Shown piece by piece: positions 17,254-25,003 of a DNA stretch of 64,000 nt (its first letter is position 1; each line of letters begins with the position of its first letter). Under the pieces are notes generated by a model, which had not been told where the DNA came from, did no database searches, and saw nothing but the letters and a program-made list of their open reading frames with translations. Source of the DNA: Embleya sp049739465 (GTDB taxonomy: Bacteria; Actinomycetota; Actinomycetes; Streptomycetales; Streptomycetaceae); assembly GCF_049739465.1 (NCBI RefSeq), contig NZ_JBMHHY010000019.1, positions 170,070 to 234,069 on the forward strand, in the 5' to 3' direction. Position numbers and translations under genes: made by a program.

Positions 17254-17498
17254 CCAGGGGCGGTACCGGCGAGGTGGCCGCGGCGCACCTCGGGGCGTCT
17301 GCGTCGAGGCCGGCGTGGCCGTGCTCGCGCGCAGTGCGCGGCGCGGCCACGCGGTACTGCGGGTGGTCCCGGCCGGTGGTGAATCGGCCGGGACTCGGCC
17401 TCGTTCGGCCGACACCGTCTCCCTCTGTCGGGGTGTTCGCCCGCCCGGTGCCGGTGTCGATCTCCGCGAGTACCCGGGCCGGTTCGGCACCGACCTTC

Positions 17499-18272
17499 TC
17501 AAAGGAACACGCGCGCGATCTCCAGCCACTTCCGCGCGTCCGCACCGACCGCCGTGAGGTCGGTCTCGGCTCGGGGCCTGCGTTGGGTGACGCGGAGGCA
17601 GAAGTCGAGGGCGCTGCCCTGGACCCGTTGCGTCGCATGCTCCGGGCCCCACGCCCAGGTCCGGCCGTCGGGACCGGTCAGCTCGACGCGGAACGGCTCT
17701 GCCGGAGCCGGAAGTCGGGCGGCGTGGAAGGACAACTCTCGTCCTGCCATGCCCAAGGAGGCCACCTGCCGGAGCCGACTCGTCGGACGGCGTGCGACAC
17801 CCAGTGCATCGAAGATGTCCTGCCCGTGGGCCCACACTTCCATCAGTCGAAGCGGTGCCATGAGCGCTGCGCTCACCTGCGATCCGTACCAGGGAAACCC
17901 TTGATCCCGCGGTACGTCACCCAGCGCCGCCGCCACCTCGGTGCGACCGGCGCGCCAGCGTTCCAGCAGTACCGATCGCGGTTCGGCCGCTCCCGCCGCG
18001 GCGTCCAGATCGGCAGATCGGCTGCCCGCGGCTGCCGCCTGTTTCAGCACGGCGTCGAACGCCTCCGGGGTCCGGATGGCGATGAGCACGTTCGCGTCGG
18101 CCGCGGCGAGATGCGCGATCTGGTGGGCGATCGTCCACCCCGCTGCCGGTGTGGGCTCGGTCCAGTCGGCGTGCGCCGATACCAGGGCGTCGAGTTCGTC
18201 TCCTTCGGCCACCAAGTCGGGCAGGGCAACGTCGCGTTCCAGACCGGACATGTCGAGGTCGTAGTTCAGCAT
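17499..18272 (-). CDS. TIGR03084-type DinB/maleylpyruvate-isomerase-like protein
   Basis: 257 residues from ATG 18272 with GGAGGGTGA eight bases upstream. The four-helix DinB-like domain includes GWTIAHQIAHLAAADANVLI and LRLMEVWAHGQDIFDALGV, whose His and Asp residues would bind a metal ion; the C-terminal part (FRVELTGPDGRTWAWG) resembles the wyosine-type domain that TIGR03084 proteins carry. Members are thought to be thiol-dependent S-transferases or isomerases using mycothiol. Function here is not known. Convergent with the helicase. Confidence 0.78.
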   Translation of the reverse strand: MLNYDLDMSGLERDVALPDLVAEGDELDALVSAHADWTEPTPAAGWTIAHQIAHLAAADANVLIAIRTPEAFDAVLKQAAAAGSRSADLDAAAGAAEPRSVLLERWRAGRTEVAAALGDVPRDQGFPWYGSQVSAALMAPLRLMEVWAHGQDIFDALGVARRPTSRLRQVASLGMAGRELSFHAARLPAPAEPFRVELTGPDGRTWAWGPEHATQRVQGSALDFCLRVTQRRPRAETDLTAVGADARKWLEIARVFL

Positions 18273-18820
18273 CCGATATCACCCTCCGGTTTCGTCTCCC
18301 GGGAAGCAGCTGTCGCAGCTGCACGTCGACAGGCTACGGCCGGGGCGAGTCGGTGCCCGGGTCGGCGGTAGGGCGACAGTTGGGGGCGCACGGCCGCATC
18401 GGAGCAGTCCTCGGGAGCTCGCGCACGACCCCCCACGCCCCGCGGCCGACCCACGACCAAACGGTCGTCGCAGCCGCCGCAGCCCCGGGTTCACCGTCCC
18501 CAGCCGCGCTCCCGGATCCCGCGAATCGCGCGTGCACGCACCCGAGTTCCGTCGGCCGATCGAAACAACGCCCCGTGACCCGCTCGCTCCGCGAAGTGAC
18601 GCCTGCGATAATTGCGCGGTCTTGGGCCGACGGATGCCCGAAAGACGAACTCCAAGTGGACGCGAACGCAGCCGGTCGCCGGGCGACCCGTACTCCTTCG
18701 GTGGGGTCGAGGCCCGCGCGGCCCGGGGACGACACACTTCGTGTGGCGATGGGCGGCAACCTGCGTGACGCCAAGTGGTGTGCGTCGGCGGATCCTCCAC
18801 CCGACCTCGAGGGGGAGCAC
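18273..18820. other. Intergenic upstream of the LuxR regulator
   Basis: About 550 bases between two divergent genes. Several open frames cross it but none has a domain or a ribosome site. A GAGGGGGAG Shine-Dalgarno sequence for the LuxR gene is at its right end. No other structure was noted. Confidence 0.5.
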
Positions 18821-19483
18821 ATGTGTTCCGACATAGCCAACTCACCTGCGACGAGGCAAGACGAAGTCCTGGTCGTGCACAGCGCACCCGCGTATCGGTA
18901 CGGGCTGTCCCTCGGACTCGCCGAACTGGGCTTCACCGTCCACCAGTCCGATTCGATCGACGTGTCCGCGCGGATCGACTGGGACGCCTGCCTGATGCAC
19001 GTCCCGTCCGCCGACGTGTCGGCGATCGCCCGGTTGCGGCGGGCCCGGCCGTCCCGGACCGTCGTCGCCCTGCTCAACGAGCCCACCGTGGACAGCTATC
19101 ACTCCGCACTTCGGGTGGGAGCCACTGGACTGGTCACCCACGACGCGGATATCGGCGAGATCGGCGAGGTCTTGCGCTGCGCCCTGCGGGGCAACGTGCG
19201 ATTACCGATCGCGGTGGTCCGAGCGCTCGTCGATCGGACCACCGTCGCGCCCGGCGAACTGGTCCTCAGCGGGTCGGAGACGGAACTGCTGCGCCAACTC
19301 GCCTCCGGGAGAACGGTGGCGGACATCGCCAAGTCCCGCGACTACTCCGAACGGCAGATGTATCGGCTGGTGCGCGATCTGTACCACCGCGTCGGTGCCC
19401 GCAACCGCAGCGAGGCGATCGCCACGACGGCGAAGTGGGGGCTGCTCGCGGACGCCAACCACATCCGCAGGGCAGTGGTCTGA
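18821..19483 (+). CDS. Orphan LuxR-type regulator with degenerate receiver
   Basis: 220 residues beginning MCSDIANSPATRQDEVLVVH; GAGGGGGAG lies five bases before the ATG. Residues 15-130 have a response-regulator fold, but the phosphoacceptor region reads DACLMHVPSADV, so the usual Asp of LMDVxMP is His, and the N-terminal acidic pair is also gone. The C-terminal LuxR HTH (about 150-212) is ELLRQLASGRTVADIAKSRD then YSERQMYRLVRDLYHRVGAR. It ends 154 bases before the lasso precursor gene on the same strand, so it is probably the pathway-specific regulator and does not depend on phosphorylation. Confidence 0.82.
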   Translation: MCSDIANSPATRQDEVLVVHSAPAYRYGLSLGLAELGFTVHQSDSIDVSARIDWDACLMHVPSADVSAIARLRRARPSRTVVALLNEPTVDSYHSALRVGATGLVTHDADIGEIGEVLRCALRGNVRLPIAVVRALVDRTTVAPGELVLSGSETELLRQLASGRTVADIAKSRDYSERQMYRLVRDLYHRVGARNRSEAIATTAKWGLLADANHIRRAVV

Positions 19484-19497
19484 CATTCCCATGTCAG
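19480..19497 (+). promoter_or_regulatory. Hairpin/inverted repeat after the LuxR gene
   Basis: CTGACAT-TCCC-ATGTCAG, overlapping the LuxR stop codon, 7-bp perfect arms. It could be a weak terminator or an operator for the lasso promoter that must lie between 19484 and 19620. Confidence 0.45.
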
Positions 19498-19637
19498 GCA
19501 ATTCCCGTTCTCCGGCAGGGGTTTCGCCGAGGCGACATGGTTTGTCCGCAGGTGCGTTCGTAGTCTCGGTGGTGCGGGAGACAGTACGAGCCCGCGGATC
19601 GAACGCAGTGATCGGAAATGGAGAGGAGGACTTCGCA

Positions 19638-19754
19638 ATGTACTCCAAGCCCACCGCACTGAAGGTCGGCTCGTTCCGGAAGCTCACTCTGGGCAGCCGT
19701 CCGACCAAGAAGGACAACAAGCACCGTCGCCGCCCGAAGGGCACGCTGCTCTGA
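19638..19754 (+). CDS. Lasso peptide precursor (highly cationic core)
   Basis: 38 residues; GAGAGGAGG lies eight bases before the ATG. The leader is 18 residues with the lasso leader pattern Y2-P5-L8-G11-T17 (YxxPxLxxxG...T), which the RRE protein recognises. Thr at -2 and Gly at +1 give cleavage after Leu18. The predicted core is GSRPTKKDNKHRRRPKGTLL: Gly1 and Asp8 are right for an 8-residue isopeptide ring, leaving a 12-residue tail with five Lys/Arg and one His. Eight Lys/Arg in 20 residues is exceptional for the class. A hairpin (19821-19856) separates it from the maturation genes. Confidence 0.9.
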   Translation: MYSKPTALKVGSFRKLTLGSRPTKKDNKHRRRPKGTLL

Positions 19755-19766
19755 CCGACGATCTTC

Positions 19767-19799
19767 GATCGGTTCCGGTCCGTGATCGGTTCCGGTCCG
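19767..19799 (+). repeat. 17-bp tandem repeat after lasso precursor
   Basis: GATCGGTTCCGGTCCG occurs at 19767-19782 and 19784-19799, in the spacer between precursor and cyclase genes. Part of the structured RNA region there. Confidence 0.7.
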
Positions 19800-19820
19800 C
19801 GATCGGCGAACGGTGAAGCG

Positions 19821-19856
19821 GTGGCGCGAGCCGAAGCACCCTGCGGCTCGCGCCAC
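19821..19856 (+). terminator. Strong hairpin between lasso precursor and cyclase
   Basis: GTGGCGCGAGCCG (19821-19833) pairs perfectly with CGGCTCGCGCCAC (19844-19856) around a 10-base loop. With no U-tract it probably acts as a partial terminator or an RNA-stabilising 3' end for the precursor mRNA, keeping precursor in excess over enzymes. It also argues against starting the cyclase at 19813. Confidence 0.65.
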
Positions 19857-19890
19857 TTCGCCTTGTTCGAGTCTCGAAGGGACATTGCCG

Positions 19891-21741
19891 GTGCGCCAAT
19901 TCAATCGGGACGGCGAATGGCTCGTCGCCCTCCCGGATCACCCGGATACCGCGGCGACGACCGCGGCGATCGGACCGACGTCGCAACGCGTGAACCATCC
20001 CTCGGGGCATCCCTGGCTGATCGGCGACTGGGACGCCGCGGACTTCCGGCTCGGCGAGGCCGGCCCGGTCAAGGTGGCCACACTCGGTTTCTGCTCCGCG
20101 AGTTCGGCGGAACTCGACGAGTTCGCCGGCGGCGGCAACCTCACCGCCTGGGACGACGTGCACGACGGACCGGCCGGCTGCTTTCACCTCTTCGTCACCG
20201 CGCATGGCACGGTGCGCGCGCATGGGAGTCTGTCCGGGCTGCGCCGACTGGTCCACGCCCGCGTCGACGGGCTGACCATCGCCGCGACCCGGGCCGACGT
20301 GCTGGCCGCGATCACCGACGCGCAACTGGACGAACGTCGGCTGGTCCTGCGGTTGTTGGTGTCCGAAGCCGCGCTGCACACCGCGGGCGATCCACTGTGG
20401 CGAGGGCTCGGCGCGGTGCCGGACGACCACCGTCTGCTGCTCGACCGACAAGGCCGCGGGCGCACGGTGGTGCGTTGGCAACCGCCGGTGGACTCGCTGC
20501 CGCTCGACGAGGCGGCCGACCGGCTTCGGGTGGCGCTCGGCCGCGCGGTCCGCACCCGCGTCGACTTCGGGCTCCCGCTGAGCAGTGACCTGTCCGGGGG
20601 GCTCGACTCGACGACACTGTGTTTCCTGGCGGCGGGCGAGAGCGCGTTGCTGACCACGTTCACCACCGACACCGCGGATCCGGGCGACGACGATCCGCGG
20701 TGGGCGAACCTCGCCGCCGAACACCTGCCGGGGGTACGCCGGTTGGTGGTTCCCGGCGTGGAACTCCCGACGCCGTACGAGGACCTGCTCCGTCCCGGGC
20801 CGGCCGGCGAGGAACCGTTCCCCGGCATCGAGGACCGGGCGTCCTATCGGGCGATCGCCACCCTCCTGCGTACCGCGTCCGCCCGGGTCCACCTGACCGG
20901 GGACGGCGGCGACGAGGTGGTCACGATCGCCACGACGGGCGTGCTCGACCTGCTGCGTGCCCGGCCGCTGGCGGCGCTGGCCCGGCTGCGCGACTACCGC
21001 GCCCTGGAGCACTGGTCCTGGTGGGGCATCGGGCGCATGGCGCTGGACCGACGGCGCGCCTACCCGGCCTGGCTGGCGGACCGTGCCCAACGCATCGTCG
21101 CGTCGTCGCTCGACGAGGAAGGCTCGGCCATCCTGCAACTCCCCCCGTGGGCCACCCCGGACGCGGTGGCCATCGCCCGCGAGGTGATCGGCGCCGAGGC
21201 CGGGCGCGCCCGCCGACACGGCCACAACTGGACCGCCCACGACACCATCTGGGGCATCCGGGCCGCCGGGCAGCTGACTCGGGGCACCGTCCCGCTGTAT
21301 GCCGCCGAGGGAATCCGGCTGACCGCGCCGTACCTGGACGACGCCGTCATCGACGCCTGCATGTCCGCCCGGGCGTACGAACGGCGCAGCCCGCGACGGT
21401 ACAAACCGCTGCTGGTCGAGGCCATGCGGGGGATCGTCCCCGATCGGTCGCTGAACCGGACCACCAAGGCCGAGGGATCCAGCCTGGAGTTCACCGGCAT
21501 CCGCCGGAACATCGATCAACTGGCGGCGCTGTGCCAGGACTCCCGGCTCGCGTCCCTGGGGCTCGTCGACGCCGACACGCTGCGCGCGGTCTGCACCGGC
21601 TACCAGTACCGGCTGTTCACGCCGTACGCGCTGTCCACCACGTTCAGCTGTGAACGCTGGTTGCGTGATCTCGAGGACCCCGTGTCGGTATCGGCGTCGG
21701 CGTCGGGGGAACGGGGTCGAATCGACGGGGAGGATGCCTGA
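19891..21741 (+). CDS. Lasso cyclase (asparagine synthetase homologue)
   Basis: 616 residues from GTG 19891, AAGGGA upstream; an in-frame start at 19813 would run through the hairpin and is rejected. Residues 1-200 are the glutaminase-like domain of asparagine synthetase B without the N-terminal Cys. The synthetase domain has the ATP-binding PP-loop SSDLSGGLDSTTLCFLAAGE (about 230), VHLTGDGGDEVV and the C-terminal PYLDDAVIDACMS. In lasso pathways it adenylates the side-chain acid (here Asp8 of the core) and joins it to the Gly1 amine around the threaded tail. It overlaps the next gene by one base (TGATG). Confidence 0.92.
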   Translation: MRQFNRDGEWLVALPDHPDTAATTAAIGPTSQRVNHPSGHPWLIGDWDAADFRLGEAGPVKVATLGFCSASSAELDEFAGGGNLTAWDDVHDGPAGCFHLFVTAHGTVRAHGSLSGLRRLVHARVDGLTIAATRADVLAAITDAQLDERRLVLRLLVSEAALHTAGDPLWRGLGAVPDDHRLLLDRQGRGRTVVRWQPPVDSLPLDEAADRLRVALGRAVRTRVDFGLPLSSDLSGGLDSTTLCFLAAGESALLTTFTTDTADPGDDDPRWANLAAEHLPGVRRLVVPGVELPTPYEDLLRPGPAGEEPFPGIEDRASYRAIATLLRTASARVHLTGDGGDEVVTIATTGVLDLLRARPLAALARLRDYRALEHWSWWGIGRMALDRRRAYPAWLADRAQRIVASSLDEEGSAILQLPPWATPDAVAIAREVIGAEAGRARRHGHNWTAHDTIWGIRAAGQLTRGTVPLYAAEGIRLTAPYLDDAVIDACMSARAYERRSPRRYKPLLVEAMRGIVPDRSLNRTTKAEGSSLEFTGIRRNIDQLAALCQDSRLASLGLVDADTLRAVCTGYQYRLFTPYALSTTFSCERWLRDLEDPVSVSASASGERGRIDGEDA

Positions 21742-22058
21742 TGGCCGTTCGGCTGCGCAAGCACGTCTCGATCACCGACACCGAGGACGGCGCGGTGTTG
21801 CTCGACGAGCGCTCGGGAGAGTACTGGCAACTCAACCACAGCGCGTCGATCGTCCTGCGGGTGCTGCTGGCCGGCGCCGACGAGCGGGAGGCCGCCCGAG
21901 CCCTGGTCGAGGCCGGCGGGCCCGGCGCGTCGTCGCACGCGACGACCGACGAAGCGTCGGACGGGGCGCCCGACGGGGTCGGCCTGGAGCGCGTCGTCCT
22001 CGACATCCGGGAGCTGACCGAGCAGTTGACCGCCGCGGAACTGATGGTGCGGACGTGA
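21741..22058 (+). CDS. RRE/PqqD-like leader-binding protein (lasso B1)
   Basis: 105 residues: MAVRLRKHVSITDTEDGAVL, then LLDERSGEYWQLNHSASIVL. The winged-helix PqqD fold with GEYWQLNxSA is the RiPP recognition element that binds the leader peptide and presents it to the protease. An Ala/Gly/Asp-rich insert (about residues 60-80) is longer than usual. ATG overlaps the cyclase stop; its own stop overlaps the next start (GTGA). Confident from both motif and context. Confidence 0.9.
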   Translation: MAVRLRKHVSITDTEDGAVLLDERSGEYWQLNHSASIVLRVLLAGADEREAARALVEAGGPGASSHATTDEASDGAPDGVGLERVVLDIRELTEQLTAAELMVRT

Positions 22059-22471
22059 GTACGTCCGAGGCACTGCTCCGGGACGACGAACGGCCGTCGC
22101 CGGGCACCCGCCTCGCCGCGCGCGCCACCGTCGCGGTGGCCTTGGCGATGTCGCGCCTACCACCGCGACACATCCGTACAATACTGACCGTACTTCGTGG
22201 CCGGGCGGGCGCGGCGGACTACCGACAGGCGGATGCCGCCCGCCGGGCCGTCGTATCGGTGAGCGTGACCTGCGCGGGGAAAGGGTGTCTGCCACGATCG
22301 ATCGCAACCGCGTTGTTGTGCCGGACCCGTGGGCACTGGCCGGTCTGGCGGGTCGGGGCGCGCACCGCCCCGTTCGGCGCACACGCCTGGGTCGAGGCCG
22401 AGGGACTCGCCGTCGGCGAAGGACCCGGGATCTCCGCGTTCCACCCCCTGTTGTCGGTAGAACCCAGGTGA
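22055..22471 (+). CDS. Lasso leader peptidase (transglutaminase-like, B2)
   Basis: 138 residues from GTG 22055, overlapping the RRE stop by four bases. The catalytic Cys is in CAGKGCLPRSIATALLCRTR and the His in FGAHAWVEAEGLAVG, as in lasso B2 proteases, which cut the leader just after the Thr-x pair. The third residue, usually an Asp about a dozen residues after HAWVE, is not obvious; the region reads GEGPGISAFHPL. A Glu in GEGP might serve. Otherwise length and position are standard. Confidence 0.88.
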   Translation: MSTSEALLRDDERPSPGTRLAARATVAVALAMSRLPPRHIRTILTVLRGRAGAADYRQADAARRAVVSVSVTCAGKGCLPRSIATALLCRTRGHWPVWRVGARTAPFGAHAWVEAEGLAVGEGPGISAFHPLLSVEPR

Positions 22472-22490
22472 CGTCCGAGGAGACGAGCAC

Positions 22491-24356
22491 GTGCGCACCC
22501 GATTCCTCTCCACCCGCAGCGACGACGAGCCGGAGCACGACAAACCAGTGCACGACGAACCGGAGCACGACAAACCGGAGCACGACGAACCCGACGCCTT
22601 AGGACCGGAATCGACCGAAGAGGTACCCCTGCGGGTCGGCGTGTCCGACCTCCTGCGGGTGACCCGGGGGCATCGCAGATCGATCGGGTTCGCCATGGGC
22701 CTGTCGCTGGTGGGCGCGATCATGGGCCTGGCGCAGCCGCTCCTGGCGACCAGGACCATCGACCGATTCTCCGACCACCGCTCCTACCTGCCGCTGATCA
22801 TCGTGCTGGGCGTGGTGTTCGTCGCGGAGGCGGTCCTCCAGGCGTTCGCCCACTATTGGCTGGAGCGATCCGGCGAGGGCCTGGTACTCGGGCTGCGGCT
22901 GCGCATCATCGACAAGCTCCTGCGACTGCCGCTGCGCCGCTACGAGCGGGAACGGCTCGGCGACCTGCTCACCCGCACCACGGGCGACACCACGCTGCTC
23001 CGGGACACCCTCGCCTACGACCTGTCCGAGGTGGTGGTGGGTTCCTTCGTGGTCGTCGGCGGCATCTCCATGATGATCTGGCTGGACGCCACCCTGTTCC
23101 TGATCGTGCTGGCCATCGTCGGCACGATCGGCGGGTTGACCATGCTGCTGCTTGCCGGCATCCGCAAGTCGGTCGAGGACGCCCAGGACAGTCTGGGCGC
23201 GATGTCGGCGGAACTCGAGCGGGCGTTGTCGGCGATCCGCACCGTGCGCATCATGCGCGCCGAGGACCGCGAGAGCGAGCGCATCGGCCGGCAGGCCCGA
23301 CAGACCTACGAACAGAACCTGCGGGCCGCCAAGCGGGACGCGGTGGTCGGGCCGGCGATGACCCTGGCCATGCACGGCTCGACGATGGTGGTGCTGGTGG
23401 TCGGCGGGATCCGGGTGGCCGGGGGCCACTCCTCCCTCGCCGAACTCGTCGGCTTCCTGCTGTACATCACGTATGTCACGCAGCCGATAGCCAACATGTT
23501 CGACATCATGGCCACCATGCAGAAGGGTCTCGCGGCCCTGCAACGCATCGAGGAAGTGGCGCAGTTGCCCGGCGAGACCGATCACGCGCCGATCGCGGCG
23601 GGTCCCGGCACGTTTCCCCCGCCCGTCGACGAGGCGACGCCCGCCGTCGAGTTCCGCGACGTCGGGTTCGGCTACGACCCGGACCGACCCGTCCTGCACG
23701 ATGTCTCCTTCACCGTGCGGCGCAACACCCATGTCGCCCTGATCGGCCCGTCCGGCGCCGGCAAGTCCACCGTGTTCGCGTTGTTGGCCCGATTCCACGA
23801 CGCGGACCGCGGGCGGATGTTGCTCGACGGCATGGACATCACGACCGCGATGAGCCGCGAACAGTGCCGGTCGATGATGAGCCTGGTCGAGCAGAACGCC
23901 CCCGTGCTGCACGGCACCCTGCGCGAGAACATCGCCTACGCCCGGCCGGACGCCGGCGAGGAGGAACTGCGCCACGTGGTCGAGTTGGCCTGTCTCGACA
24001 CGCTGGTACGCAGGCTGCCGATGGGCCTGGAGACCCCGGTCGGGGAGCACGGCGACATGCTTTCCGGCGGGGAGCGTCAGCGCGTGGCCATCGCCCGGGC
24101 GCTGCTGGCCCGGCCGCGACTGCTGCTCCTCGACGAACCGACGTCCCAACTGGACAGCGCCAACGAGGCGGCCCTGACCCGCACGATCGAACAGATCTCC
24201 GCGGAGTGCACCCTCCTGGTGATCGCCCACCGACCGTCGACCATCCGGGCCGCCGACTCGGTGATCGTGCTGGAATCCGGCCGCGTCGTCGCCACCGGCA
24301 CCTACGCGCAGGTCGCGGAGCGCGCCCCGGTCCCCCTCCAACCCAACGCACTGTGA
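22491..24356 (+). CDS. Lasso peptide ABC exporter (D protein)
   Basis: 621 residues from GTG 22491 with GAGGAGACGAG upstream. After a charged N-terminal tail it has six membrane helices (about residues 60-330) and an ATPase domain: Walker A GPSGAGKST (about 418), signature LSGGERQRVAIARALL (about 523), Walker B LLLLDEPTSQLD (about 548) and the H-loop IAHRPST. All catalytic residues are present, so it is a homodimeric exporter. It should export the mature lasso peptide and give immunity. The tail (residues 14-34) has four HDKP/HDEP-type repeats (22533-22592), unusual for the family. Confidence 0.92.
   Translation: MRTRFLSTRSDDEPEHDKPVHDEPEHDKPEHDEPDALGPESTEEVPLRVGVSDLLRVTRGHRRSIGFAMGLSLVGAIMGLAQPLLATRTIDRFSDHRSYLPLIIVLGVVFVAEAVLQAFAHYWLERSGEGLVLGLRLRIIDKLLRLPLRRYERERLGDLLTRTTGDTTLLRDTLAYDLSEVVVGSFVVVGGISMMIWLDATLFLIVLAIVGTIGGLTMLLLAGIRKSVEDAQDSLGAMSAELERALSAIRTVRIMRAEDRESERIGRQARQTYEQNLRAAKRDAVVGPAMTLAMHGSTMVVLVVGGIRVAGGHSSLAELVGFLLYITYVTQPIANMFDIMATMQKGLAALQRIEEVAQLPGETDHAPIAAGPGTFPPPVDEATPAVEFRDVGFGYDPDRPVLHDVSFTVRRNTHVALIGPSGAGKSTVFALLARFHDADRGRMLLDGMDITTAMSREQCRSMMSLVEQNAPVLHGTLRENIAYARPDAGEEELRHVVELACLDTLVRRLPMGLETPVGEHGDMLSGGERQRVAIARALLARPRLLLLDEPTSQLDSANEAALTRTIEQISAECTLLVIAHRPSTIRAADSVIVLESGRVVATGTYAQVAERAPVPLQPNAL
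22533..22592 (+). repeat. Four 15-bp in-frame repeats in the exporter tail
   Basis: Units GAGCACGACAAACCA, GTGCACGACGAACCG, GAGCACGACAAACCG and GAGCACGACGAACCC encode EHDKP, VHDEP, EHDKP and EHDEP. The repeats are at the cytoplasmic N-terminus; the His/Asp/Glu content could bind metal or the cationic peptide. Confidence 0.85.
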
Positions 24357-24361
24357 CCCAC

Positions 24362-24394
24362 GGCCCCCGGGCGGGCAACATCCGCCCGGGGGCC
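24362..24394 (+). terminator. Terminator of the lasso operon
   Basis: GGCCCCCGGGCGG (24362-24374) and CCGCCCGGGGGCC (24382-24394) form a perfect 13-bp stem, six bases after the exporter stop. No U-tract, as is common in streptomycetes. Confidence 0.75.
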
Positions 24395-24503
24395 GGTCGA
24401 TCGGTGGCCGGGTGGGCCGCCGGCCGGACCGGAGCGTTCGGCCACCCACTTGCTTTCGCTTTGTCGGCAAAACCGTAGCAGCGTTCCATCAGGCGGTCCA
24501 GGA

Positions 24504-24518
24504 TTCCGTCATACGGAA
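24504..24518. promoter_or_regulatory. TTCCGT-CAT-ACGGAA inverted repeat (site 1)
   Basis: Perfect 6-bp arms with three-base spacer, about 485 bases upstream of the spherulin-4 start. First of three related sites. Confidence 0.55.
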
Positions 24519-24856
24519 CCCCTTACGGCGAGTATGGAAAGCGAAACCGTCGGCCACCGTGTGCCGCGATCGACCGCCCTGGCGACGCGAATCCGCCCGC
24601 GATATCCAACCCCGCCCGTCGAGCCGAGGCGTCCACTCCGACGACGGTCGTGCGAGTGGCGCACCGTGCACTCCAACACCCCCTTCGACCTGGGCACTTG
24701 CGTACCGCGACGGCTCCGGAAGCCGCCCCGACACCGGTCCGCGCGCACCGTGTCGGCGGCGCCTTCGAAGCGGCGCGGAGCGCTTTACCCGCGGTCCGTC
24801 GGAATATCCGACCCATTGACTTCGGCGCGATGGAGATGTTTTATCAGGGCCTGTCG

Positions 24857-24875
24857 GACGGAACTGCATTCCGTC
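24857..24875. promoter_or_regulatory. GACGGAA-CTGCA-TTCCGTC inverted repeat (site 2)
   Basis: Perfect 7-bp arms, five-base spacer, 130-150 bases upstream of the spherulin-4 start. The arm orientation is the reverse of sites 1 and 3. Confidence 0.6.
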
Positions 24876-24898
24876 TGTTGGAATAACCACGACAATGC

Positions 24899-24915
24899 GT
24901 TCCGTCTGACGGAAC
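24899..24915. promoter_or_regulatory. GTTCCGTC-T-GACGGAAC inverted repeat (site 3)
   Basis: Perfect 8-bp arms around one base, 24 bases after site 2 and about 90 bases before the start codon. Sites 2 and 3 together look like a double operator over the promoter. Confidence 0.65.
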
Positions 24916-25003
24916 AGCCGTGATATTTCACCCACTTCATCTGTTGTTCCTGCGCAGCACCTTGACGACGTCGCATCCTGCGACGGACAAACAGGAGTTG
25001 ATC

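Larger units (their letters stand above)
24395..25003. other. Regulatory intergenic region before spherulin-4 gene
   Basis: About 610 bases, locally less GC-rich than the genes. It contains three separate inverted repeats built on TTCCGTC/GACGGAA (24504-24518, 24857-24875, 24899-24915) plus loose half-sites (TTCCATC near 24484, TTGGAAT near 24878). No gene is supported in either strand. Confidence 0.6.

Noticed and set aside
15135..18371. 1078-residue plus-strand open frame
   Set aside because: Antiphase shadow of the helicase and the minus-strand TIGR03084 gene; Arg/Pro/Gly-rich with no motif.
18532..18836. Short open frames before the LuxR gene
   Set aside because: Overlap each other in several frames, no start signals or motifs.
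19813..19890. Extended start of the lasso cyclase
   Set aside because: Would encode the 13-bp hairpin; GTG 19891 has a ribosome site and matches the family start.
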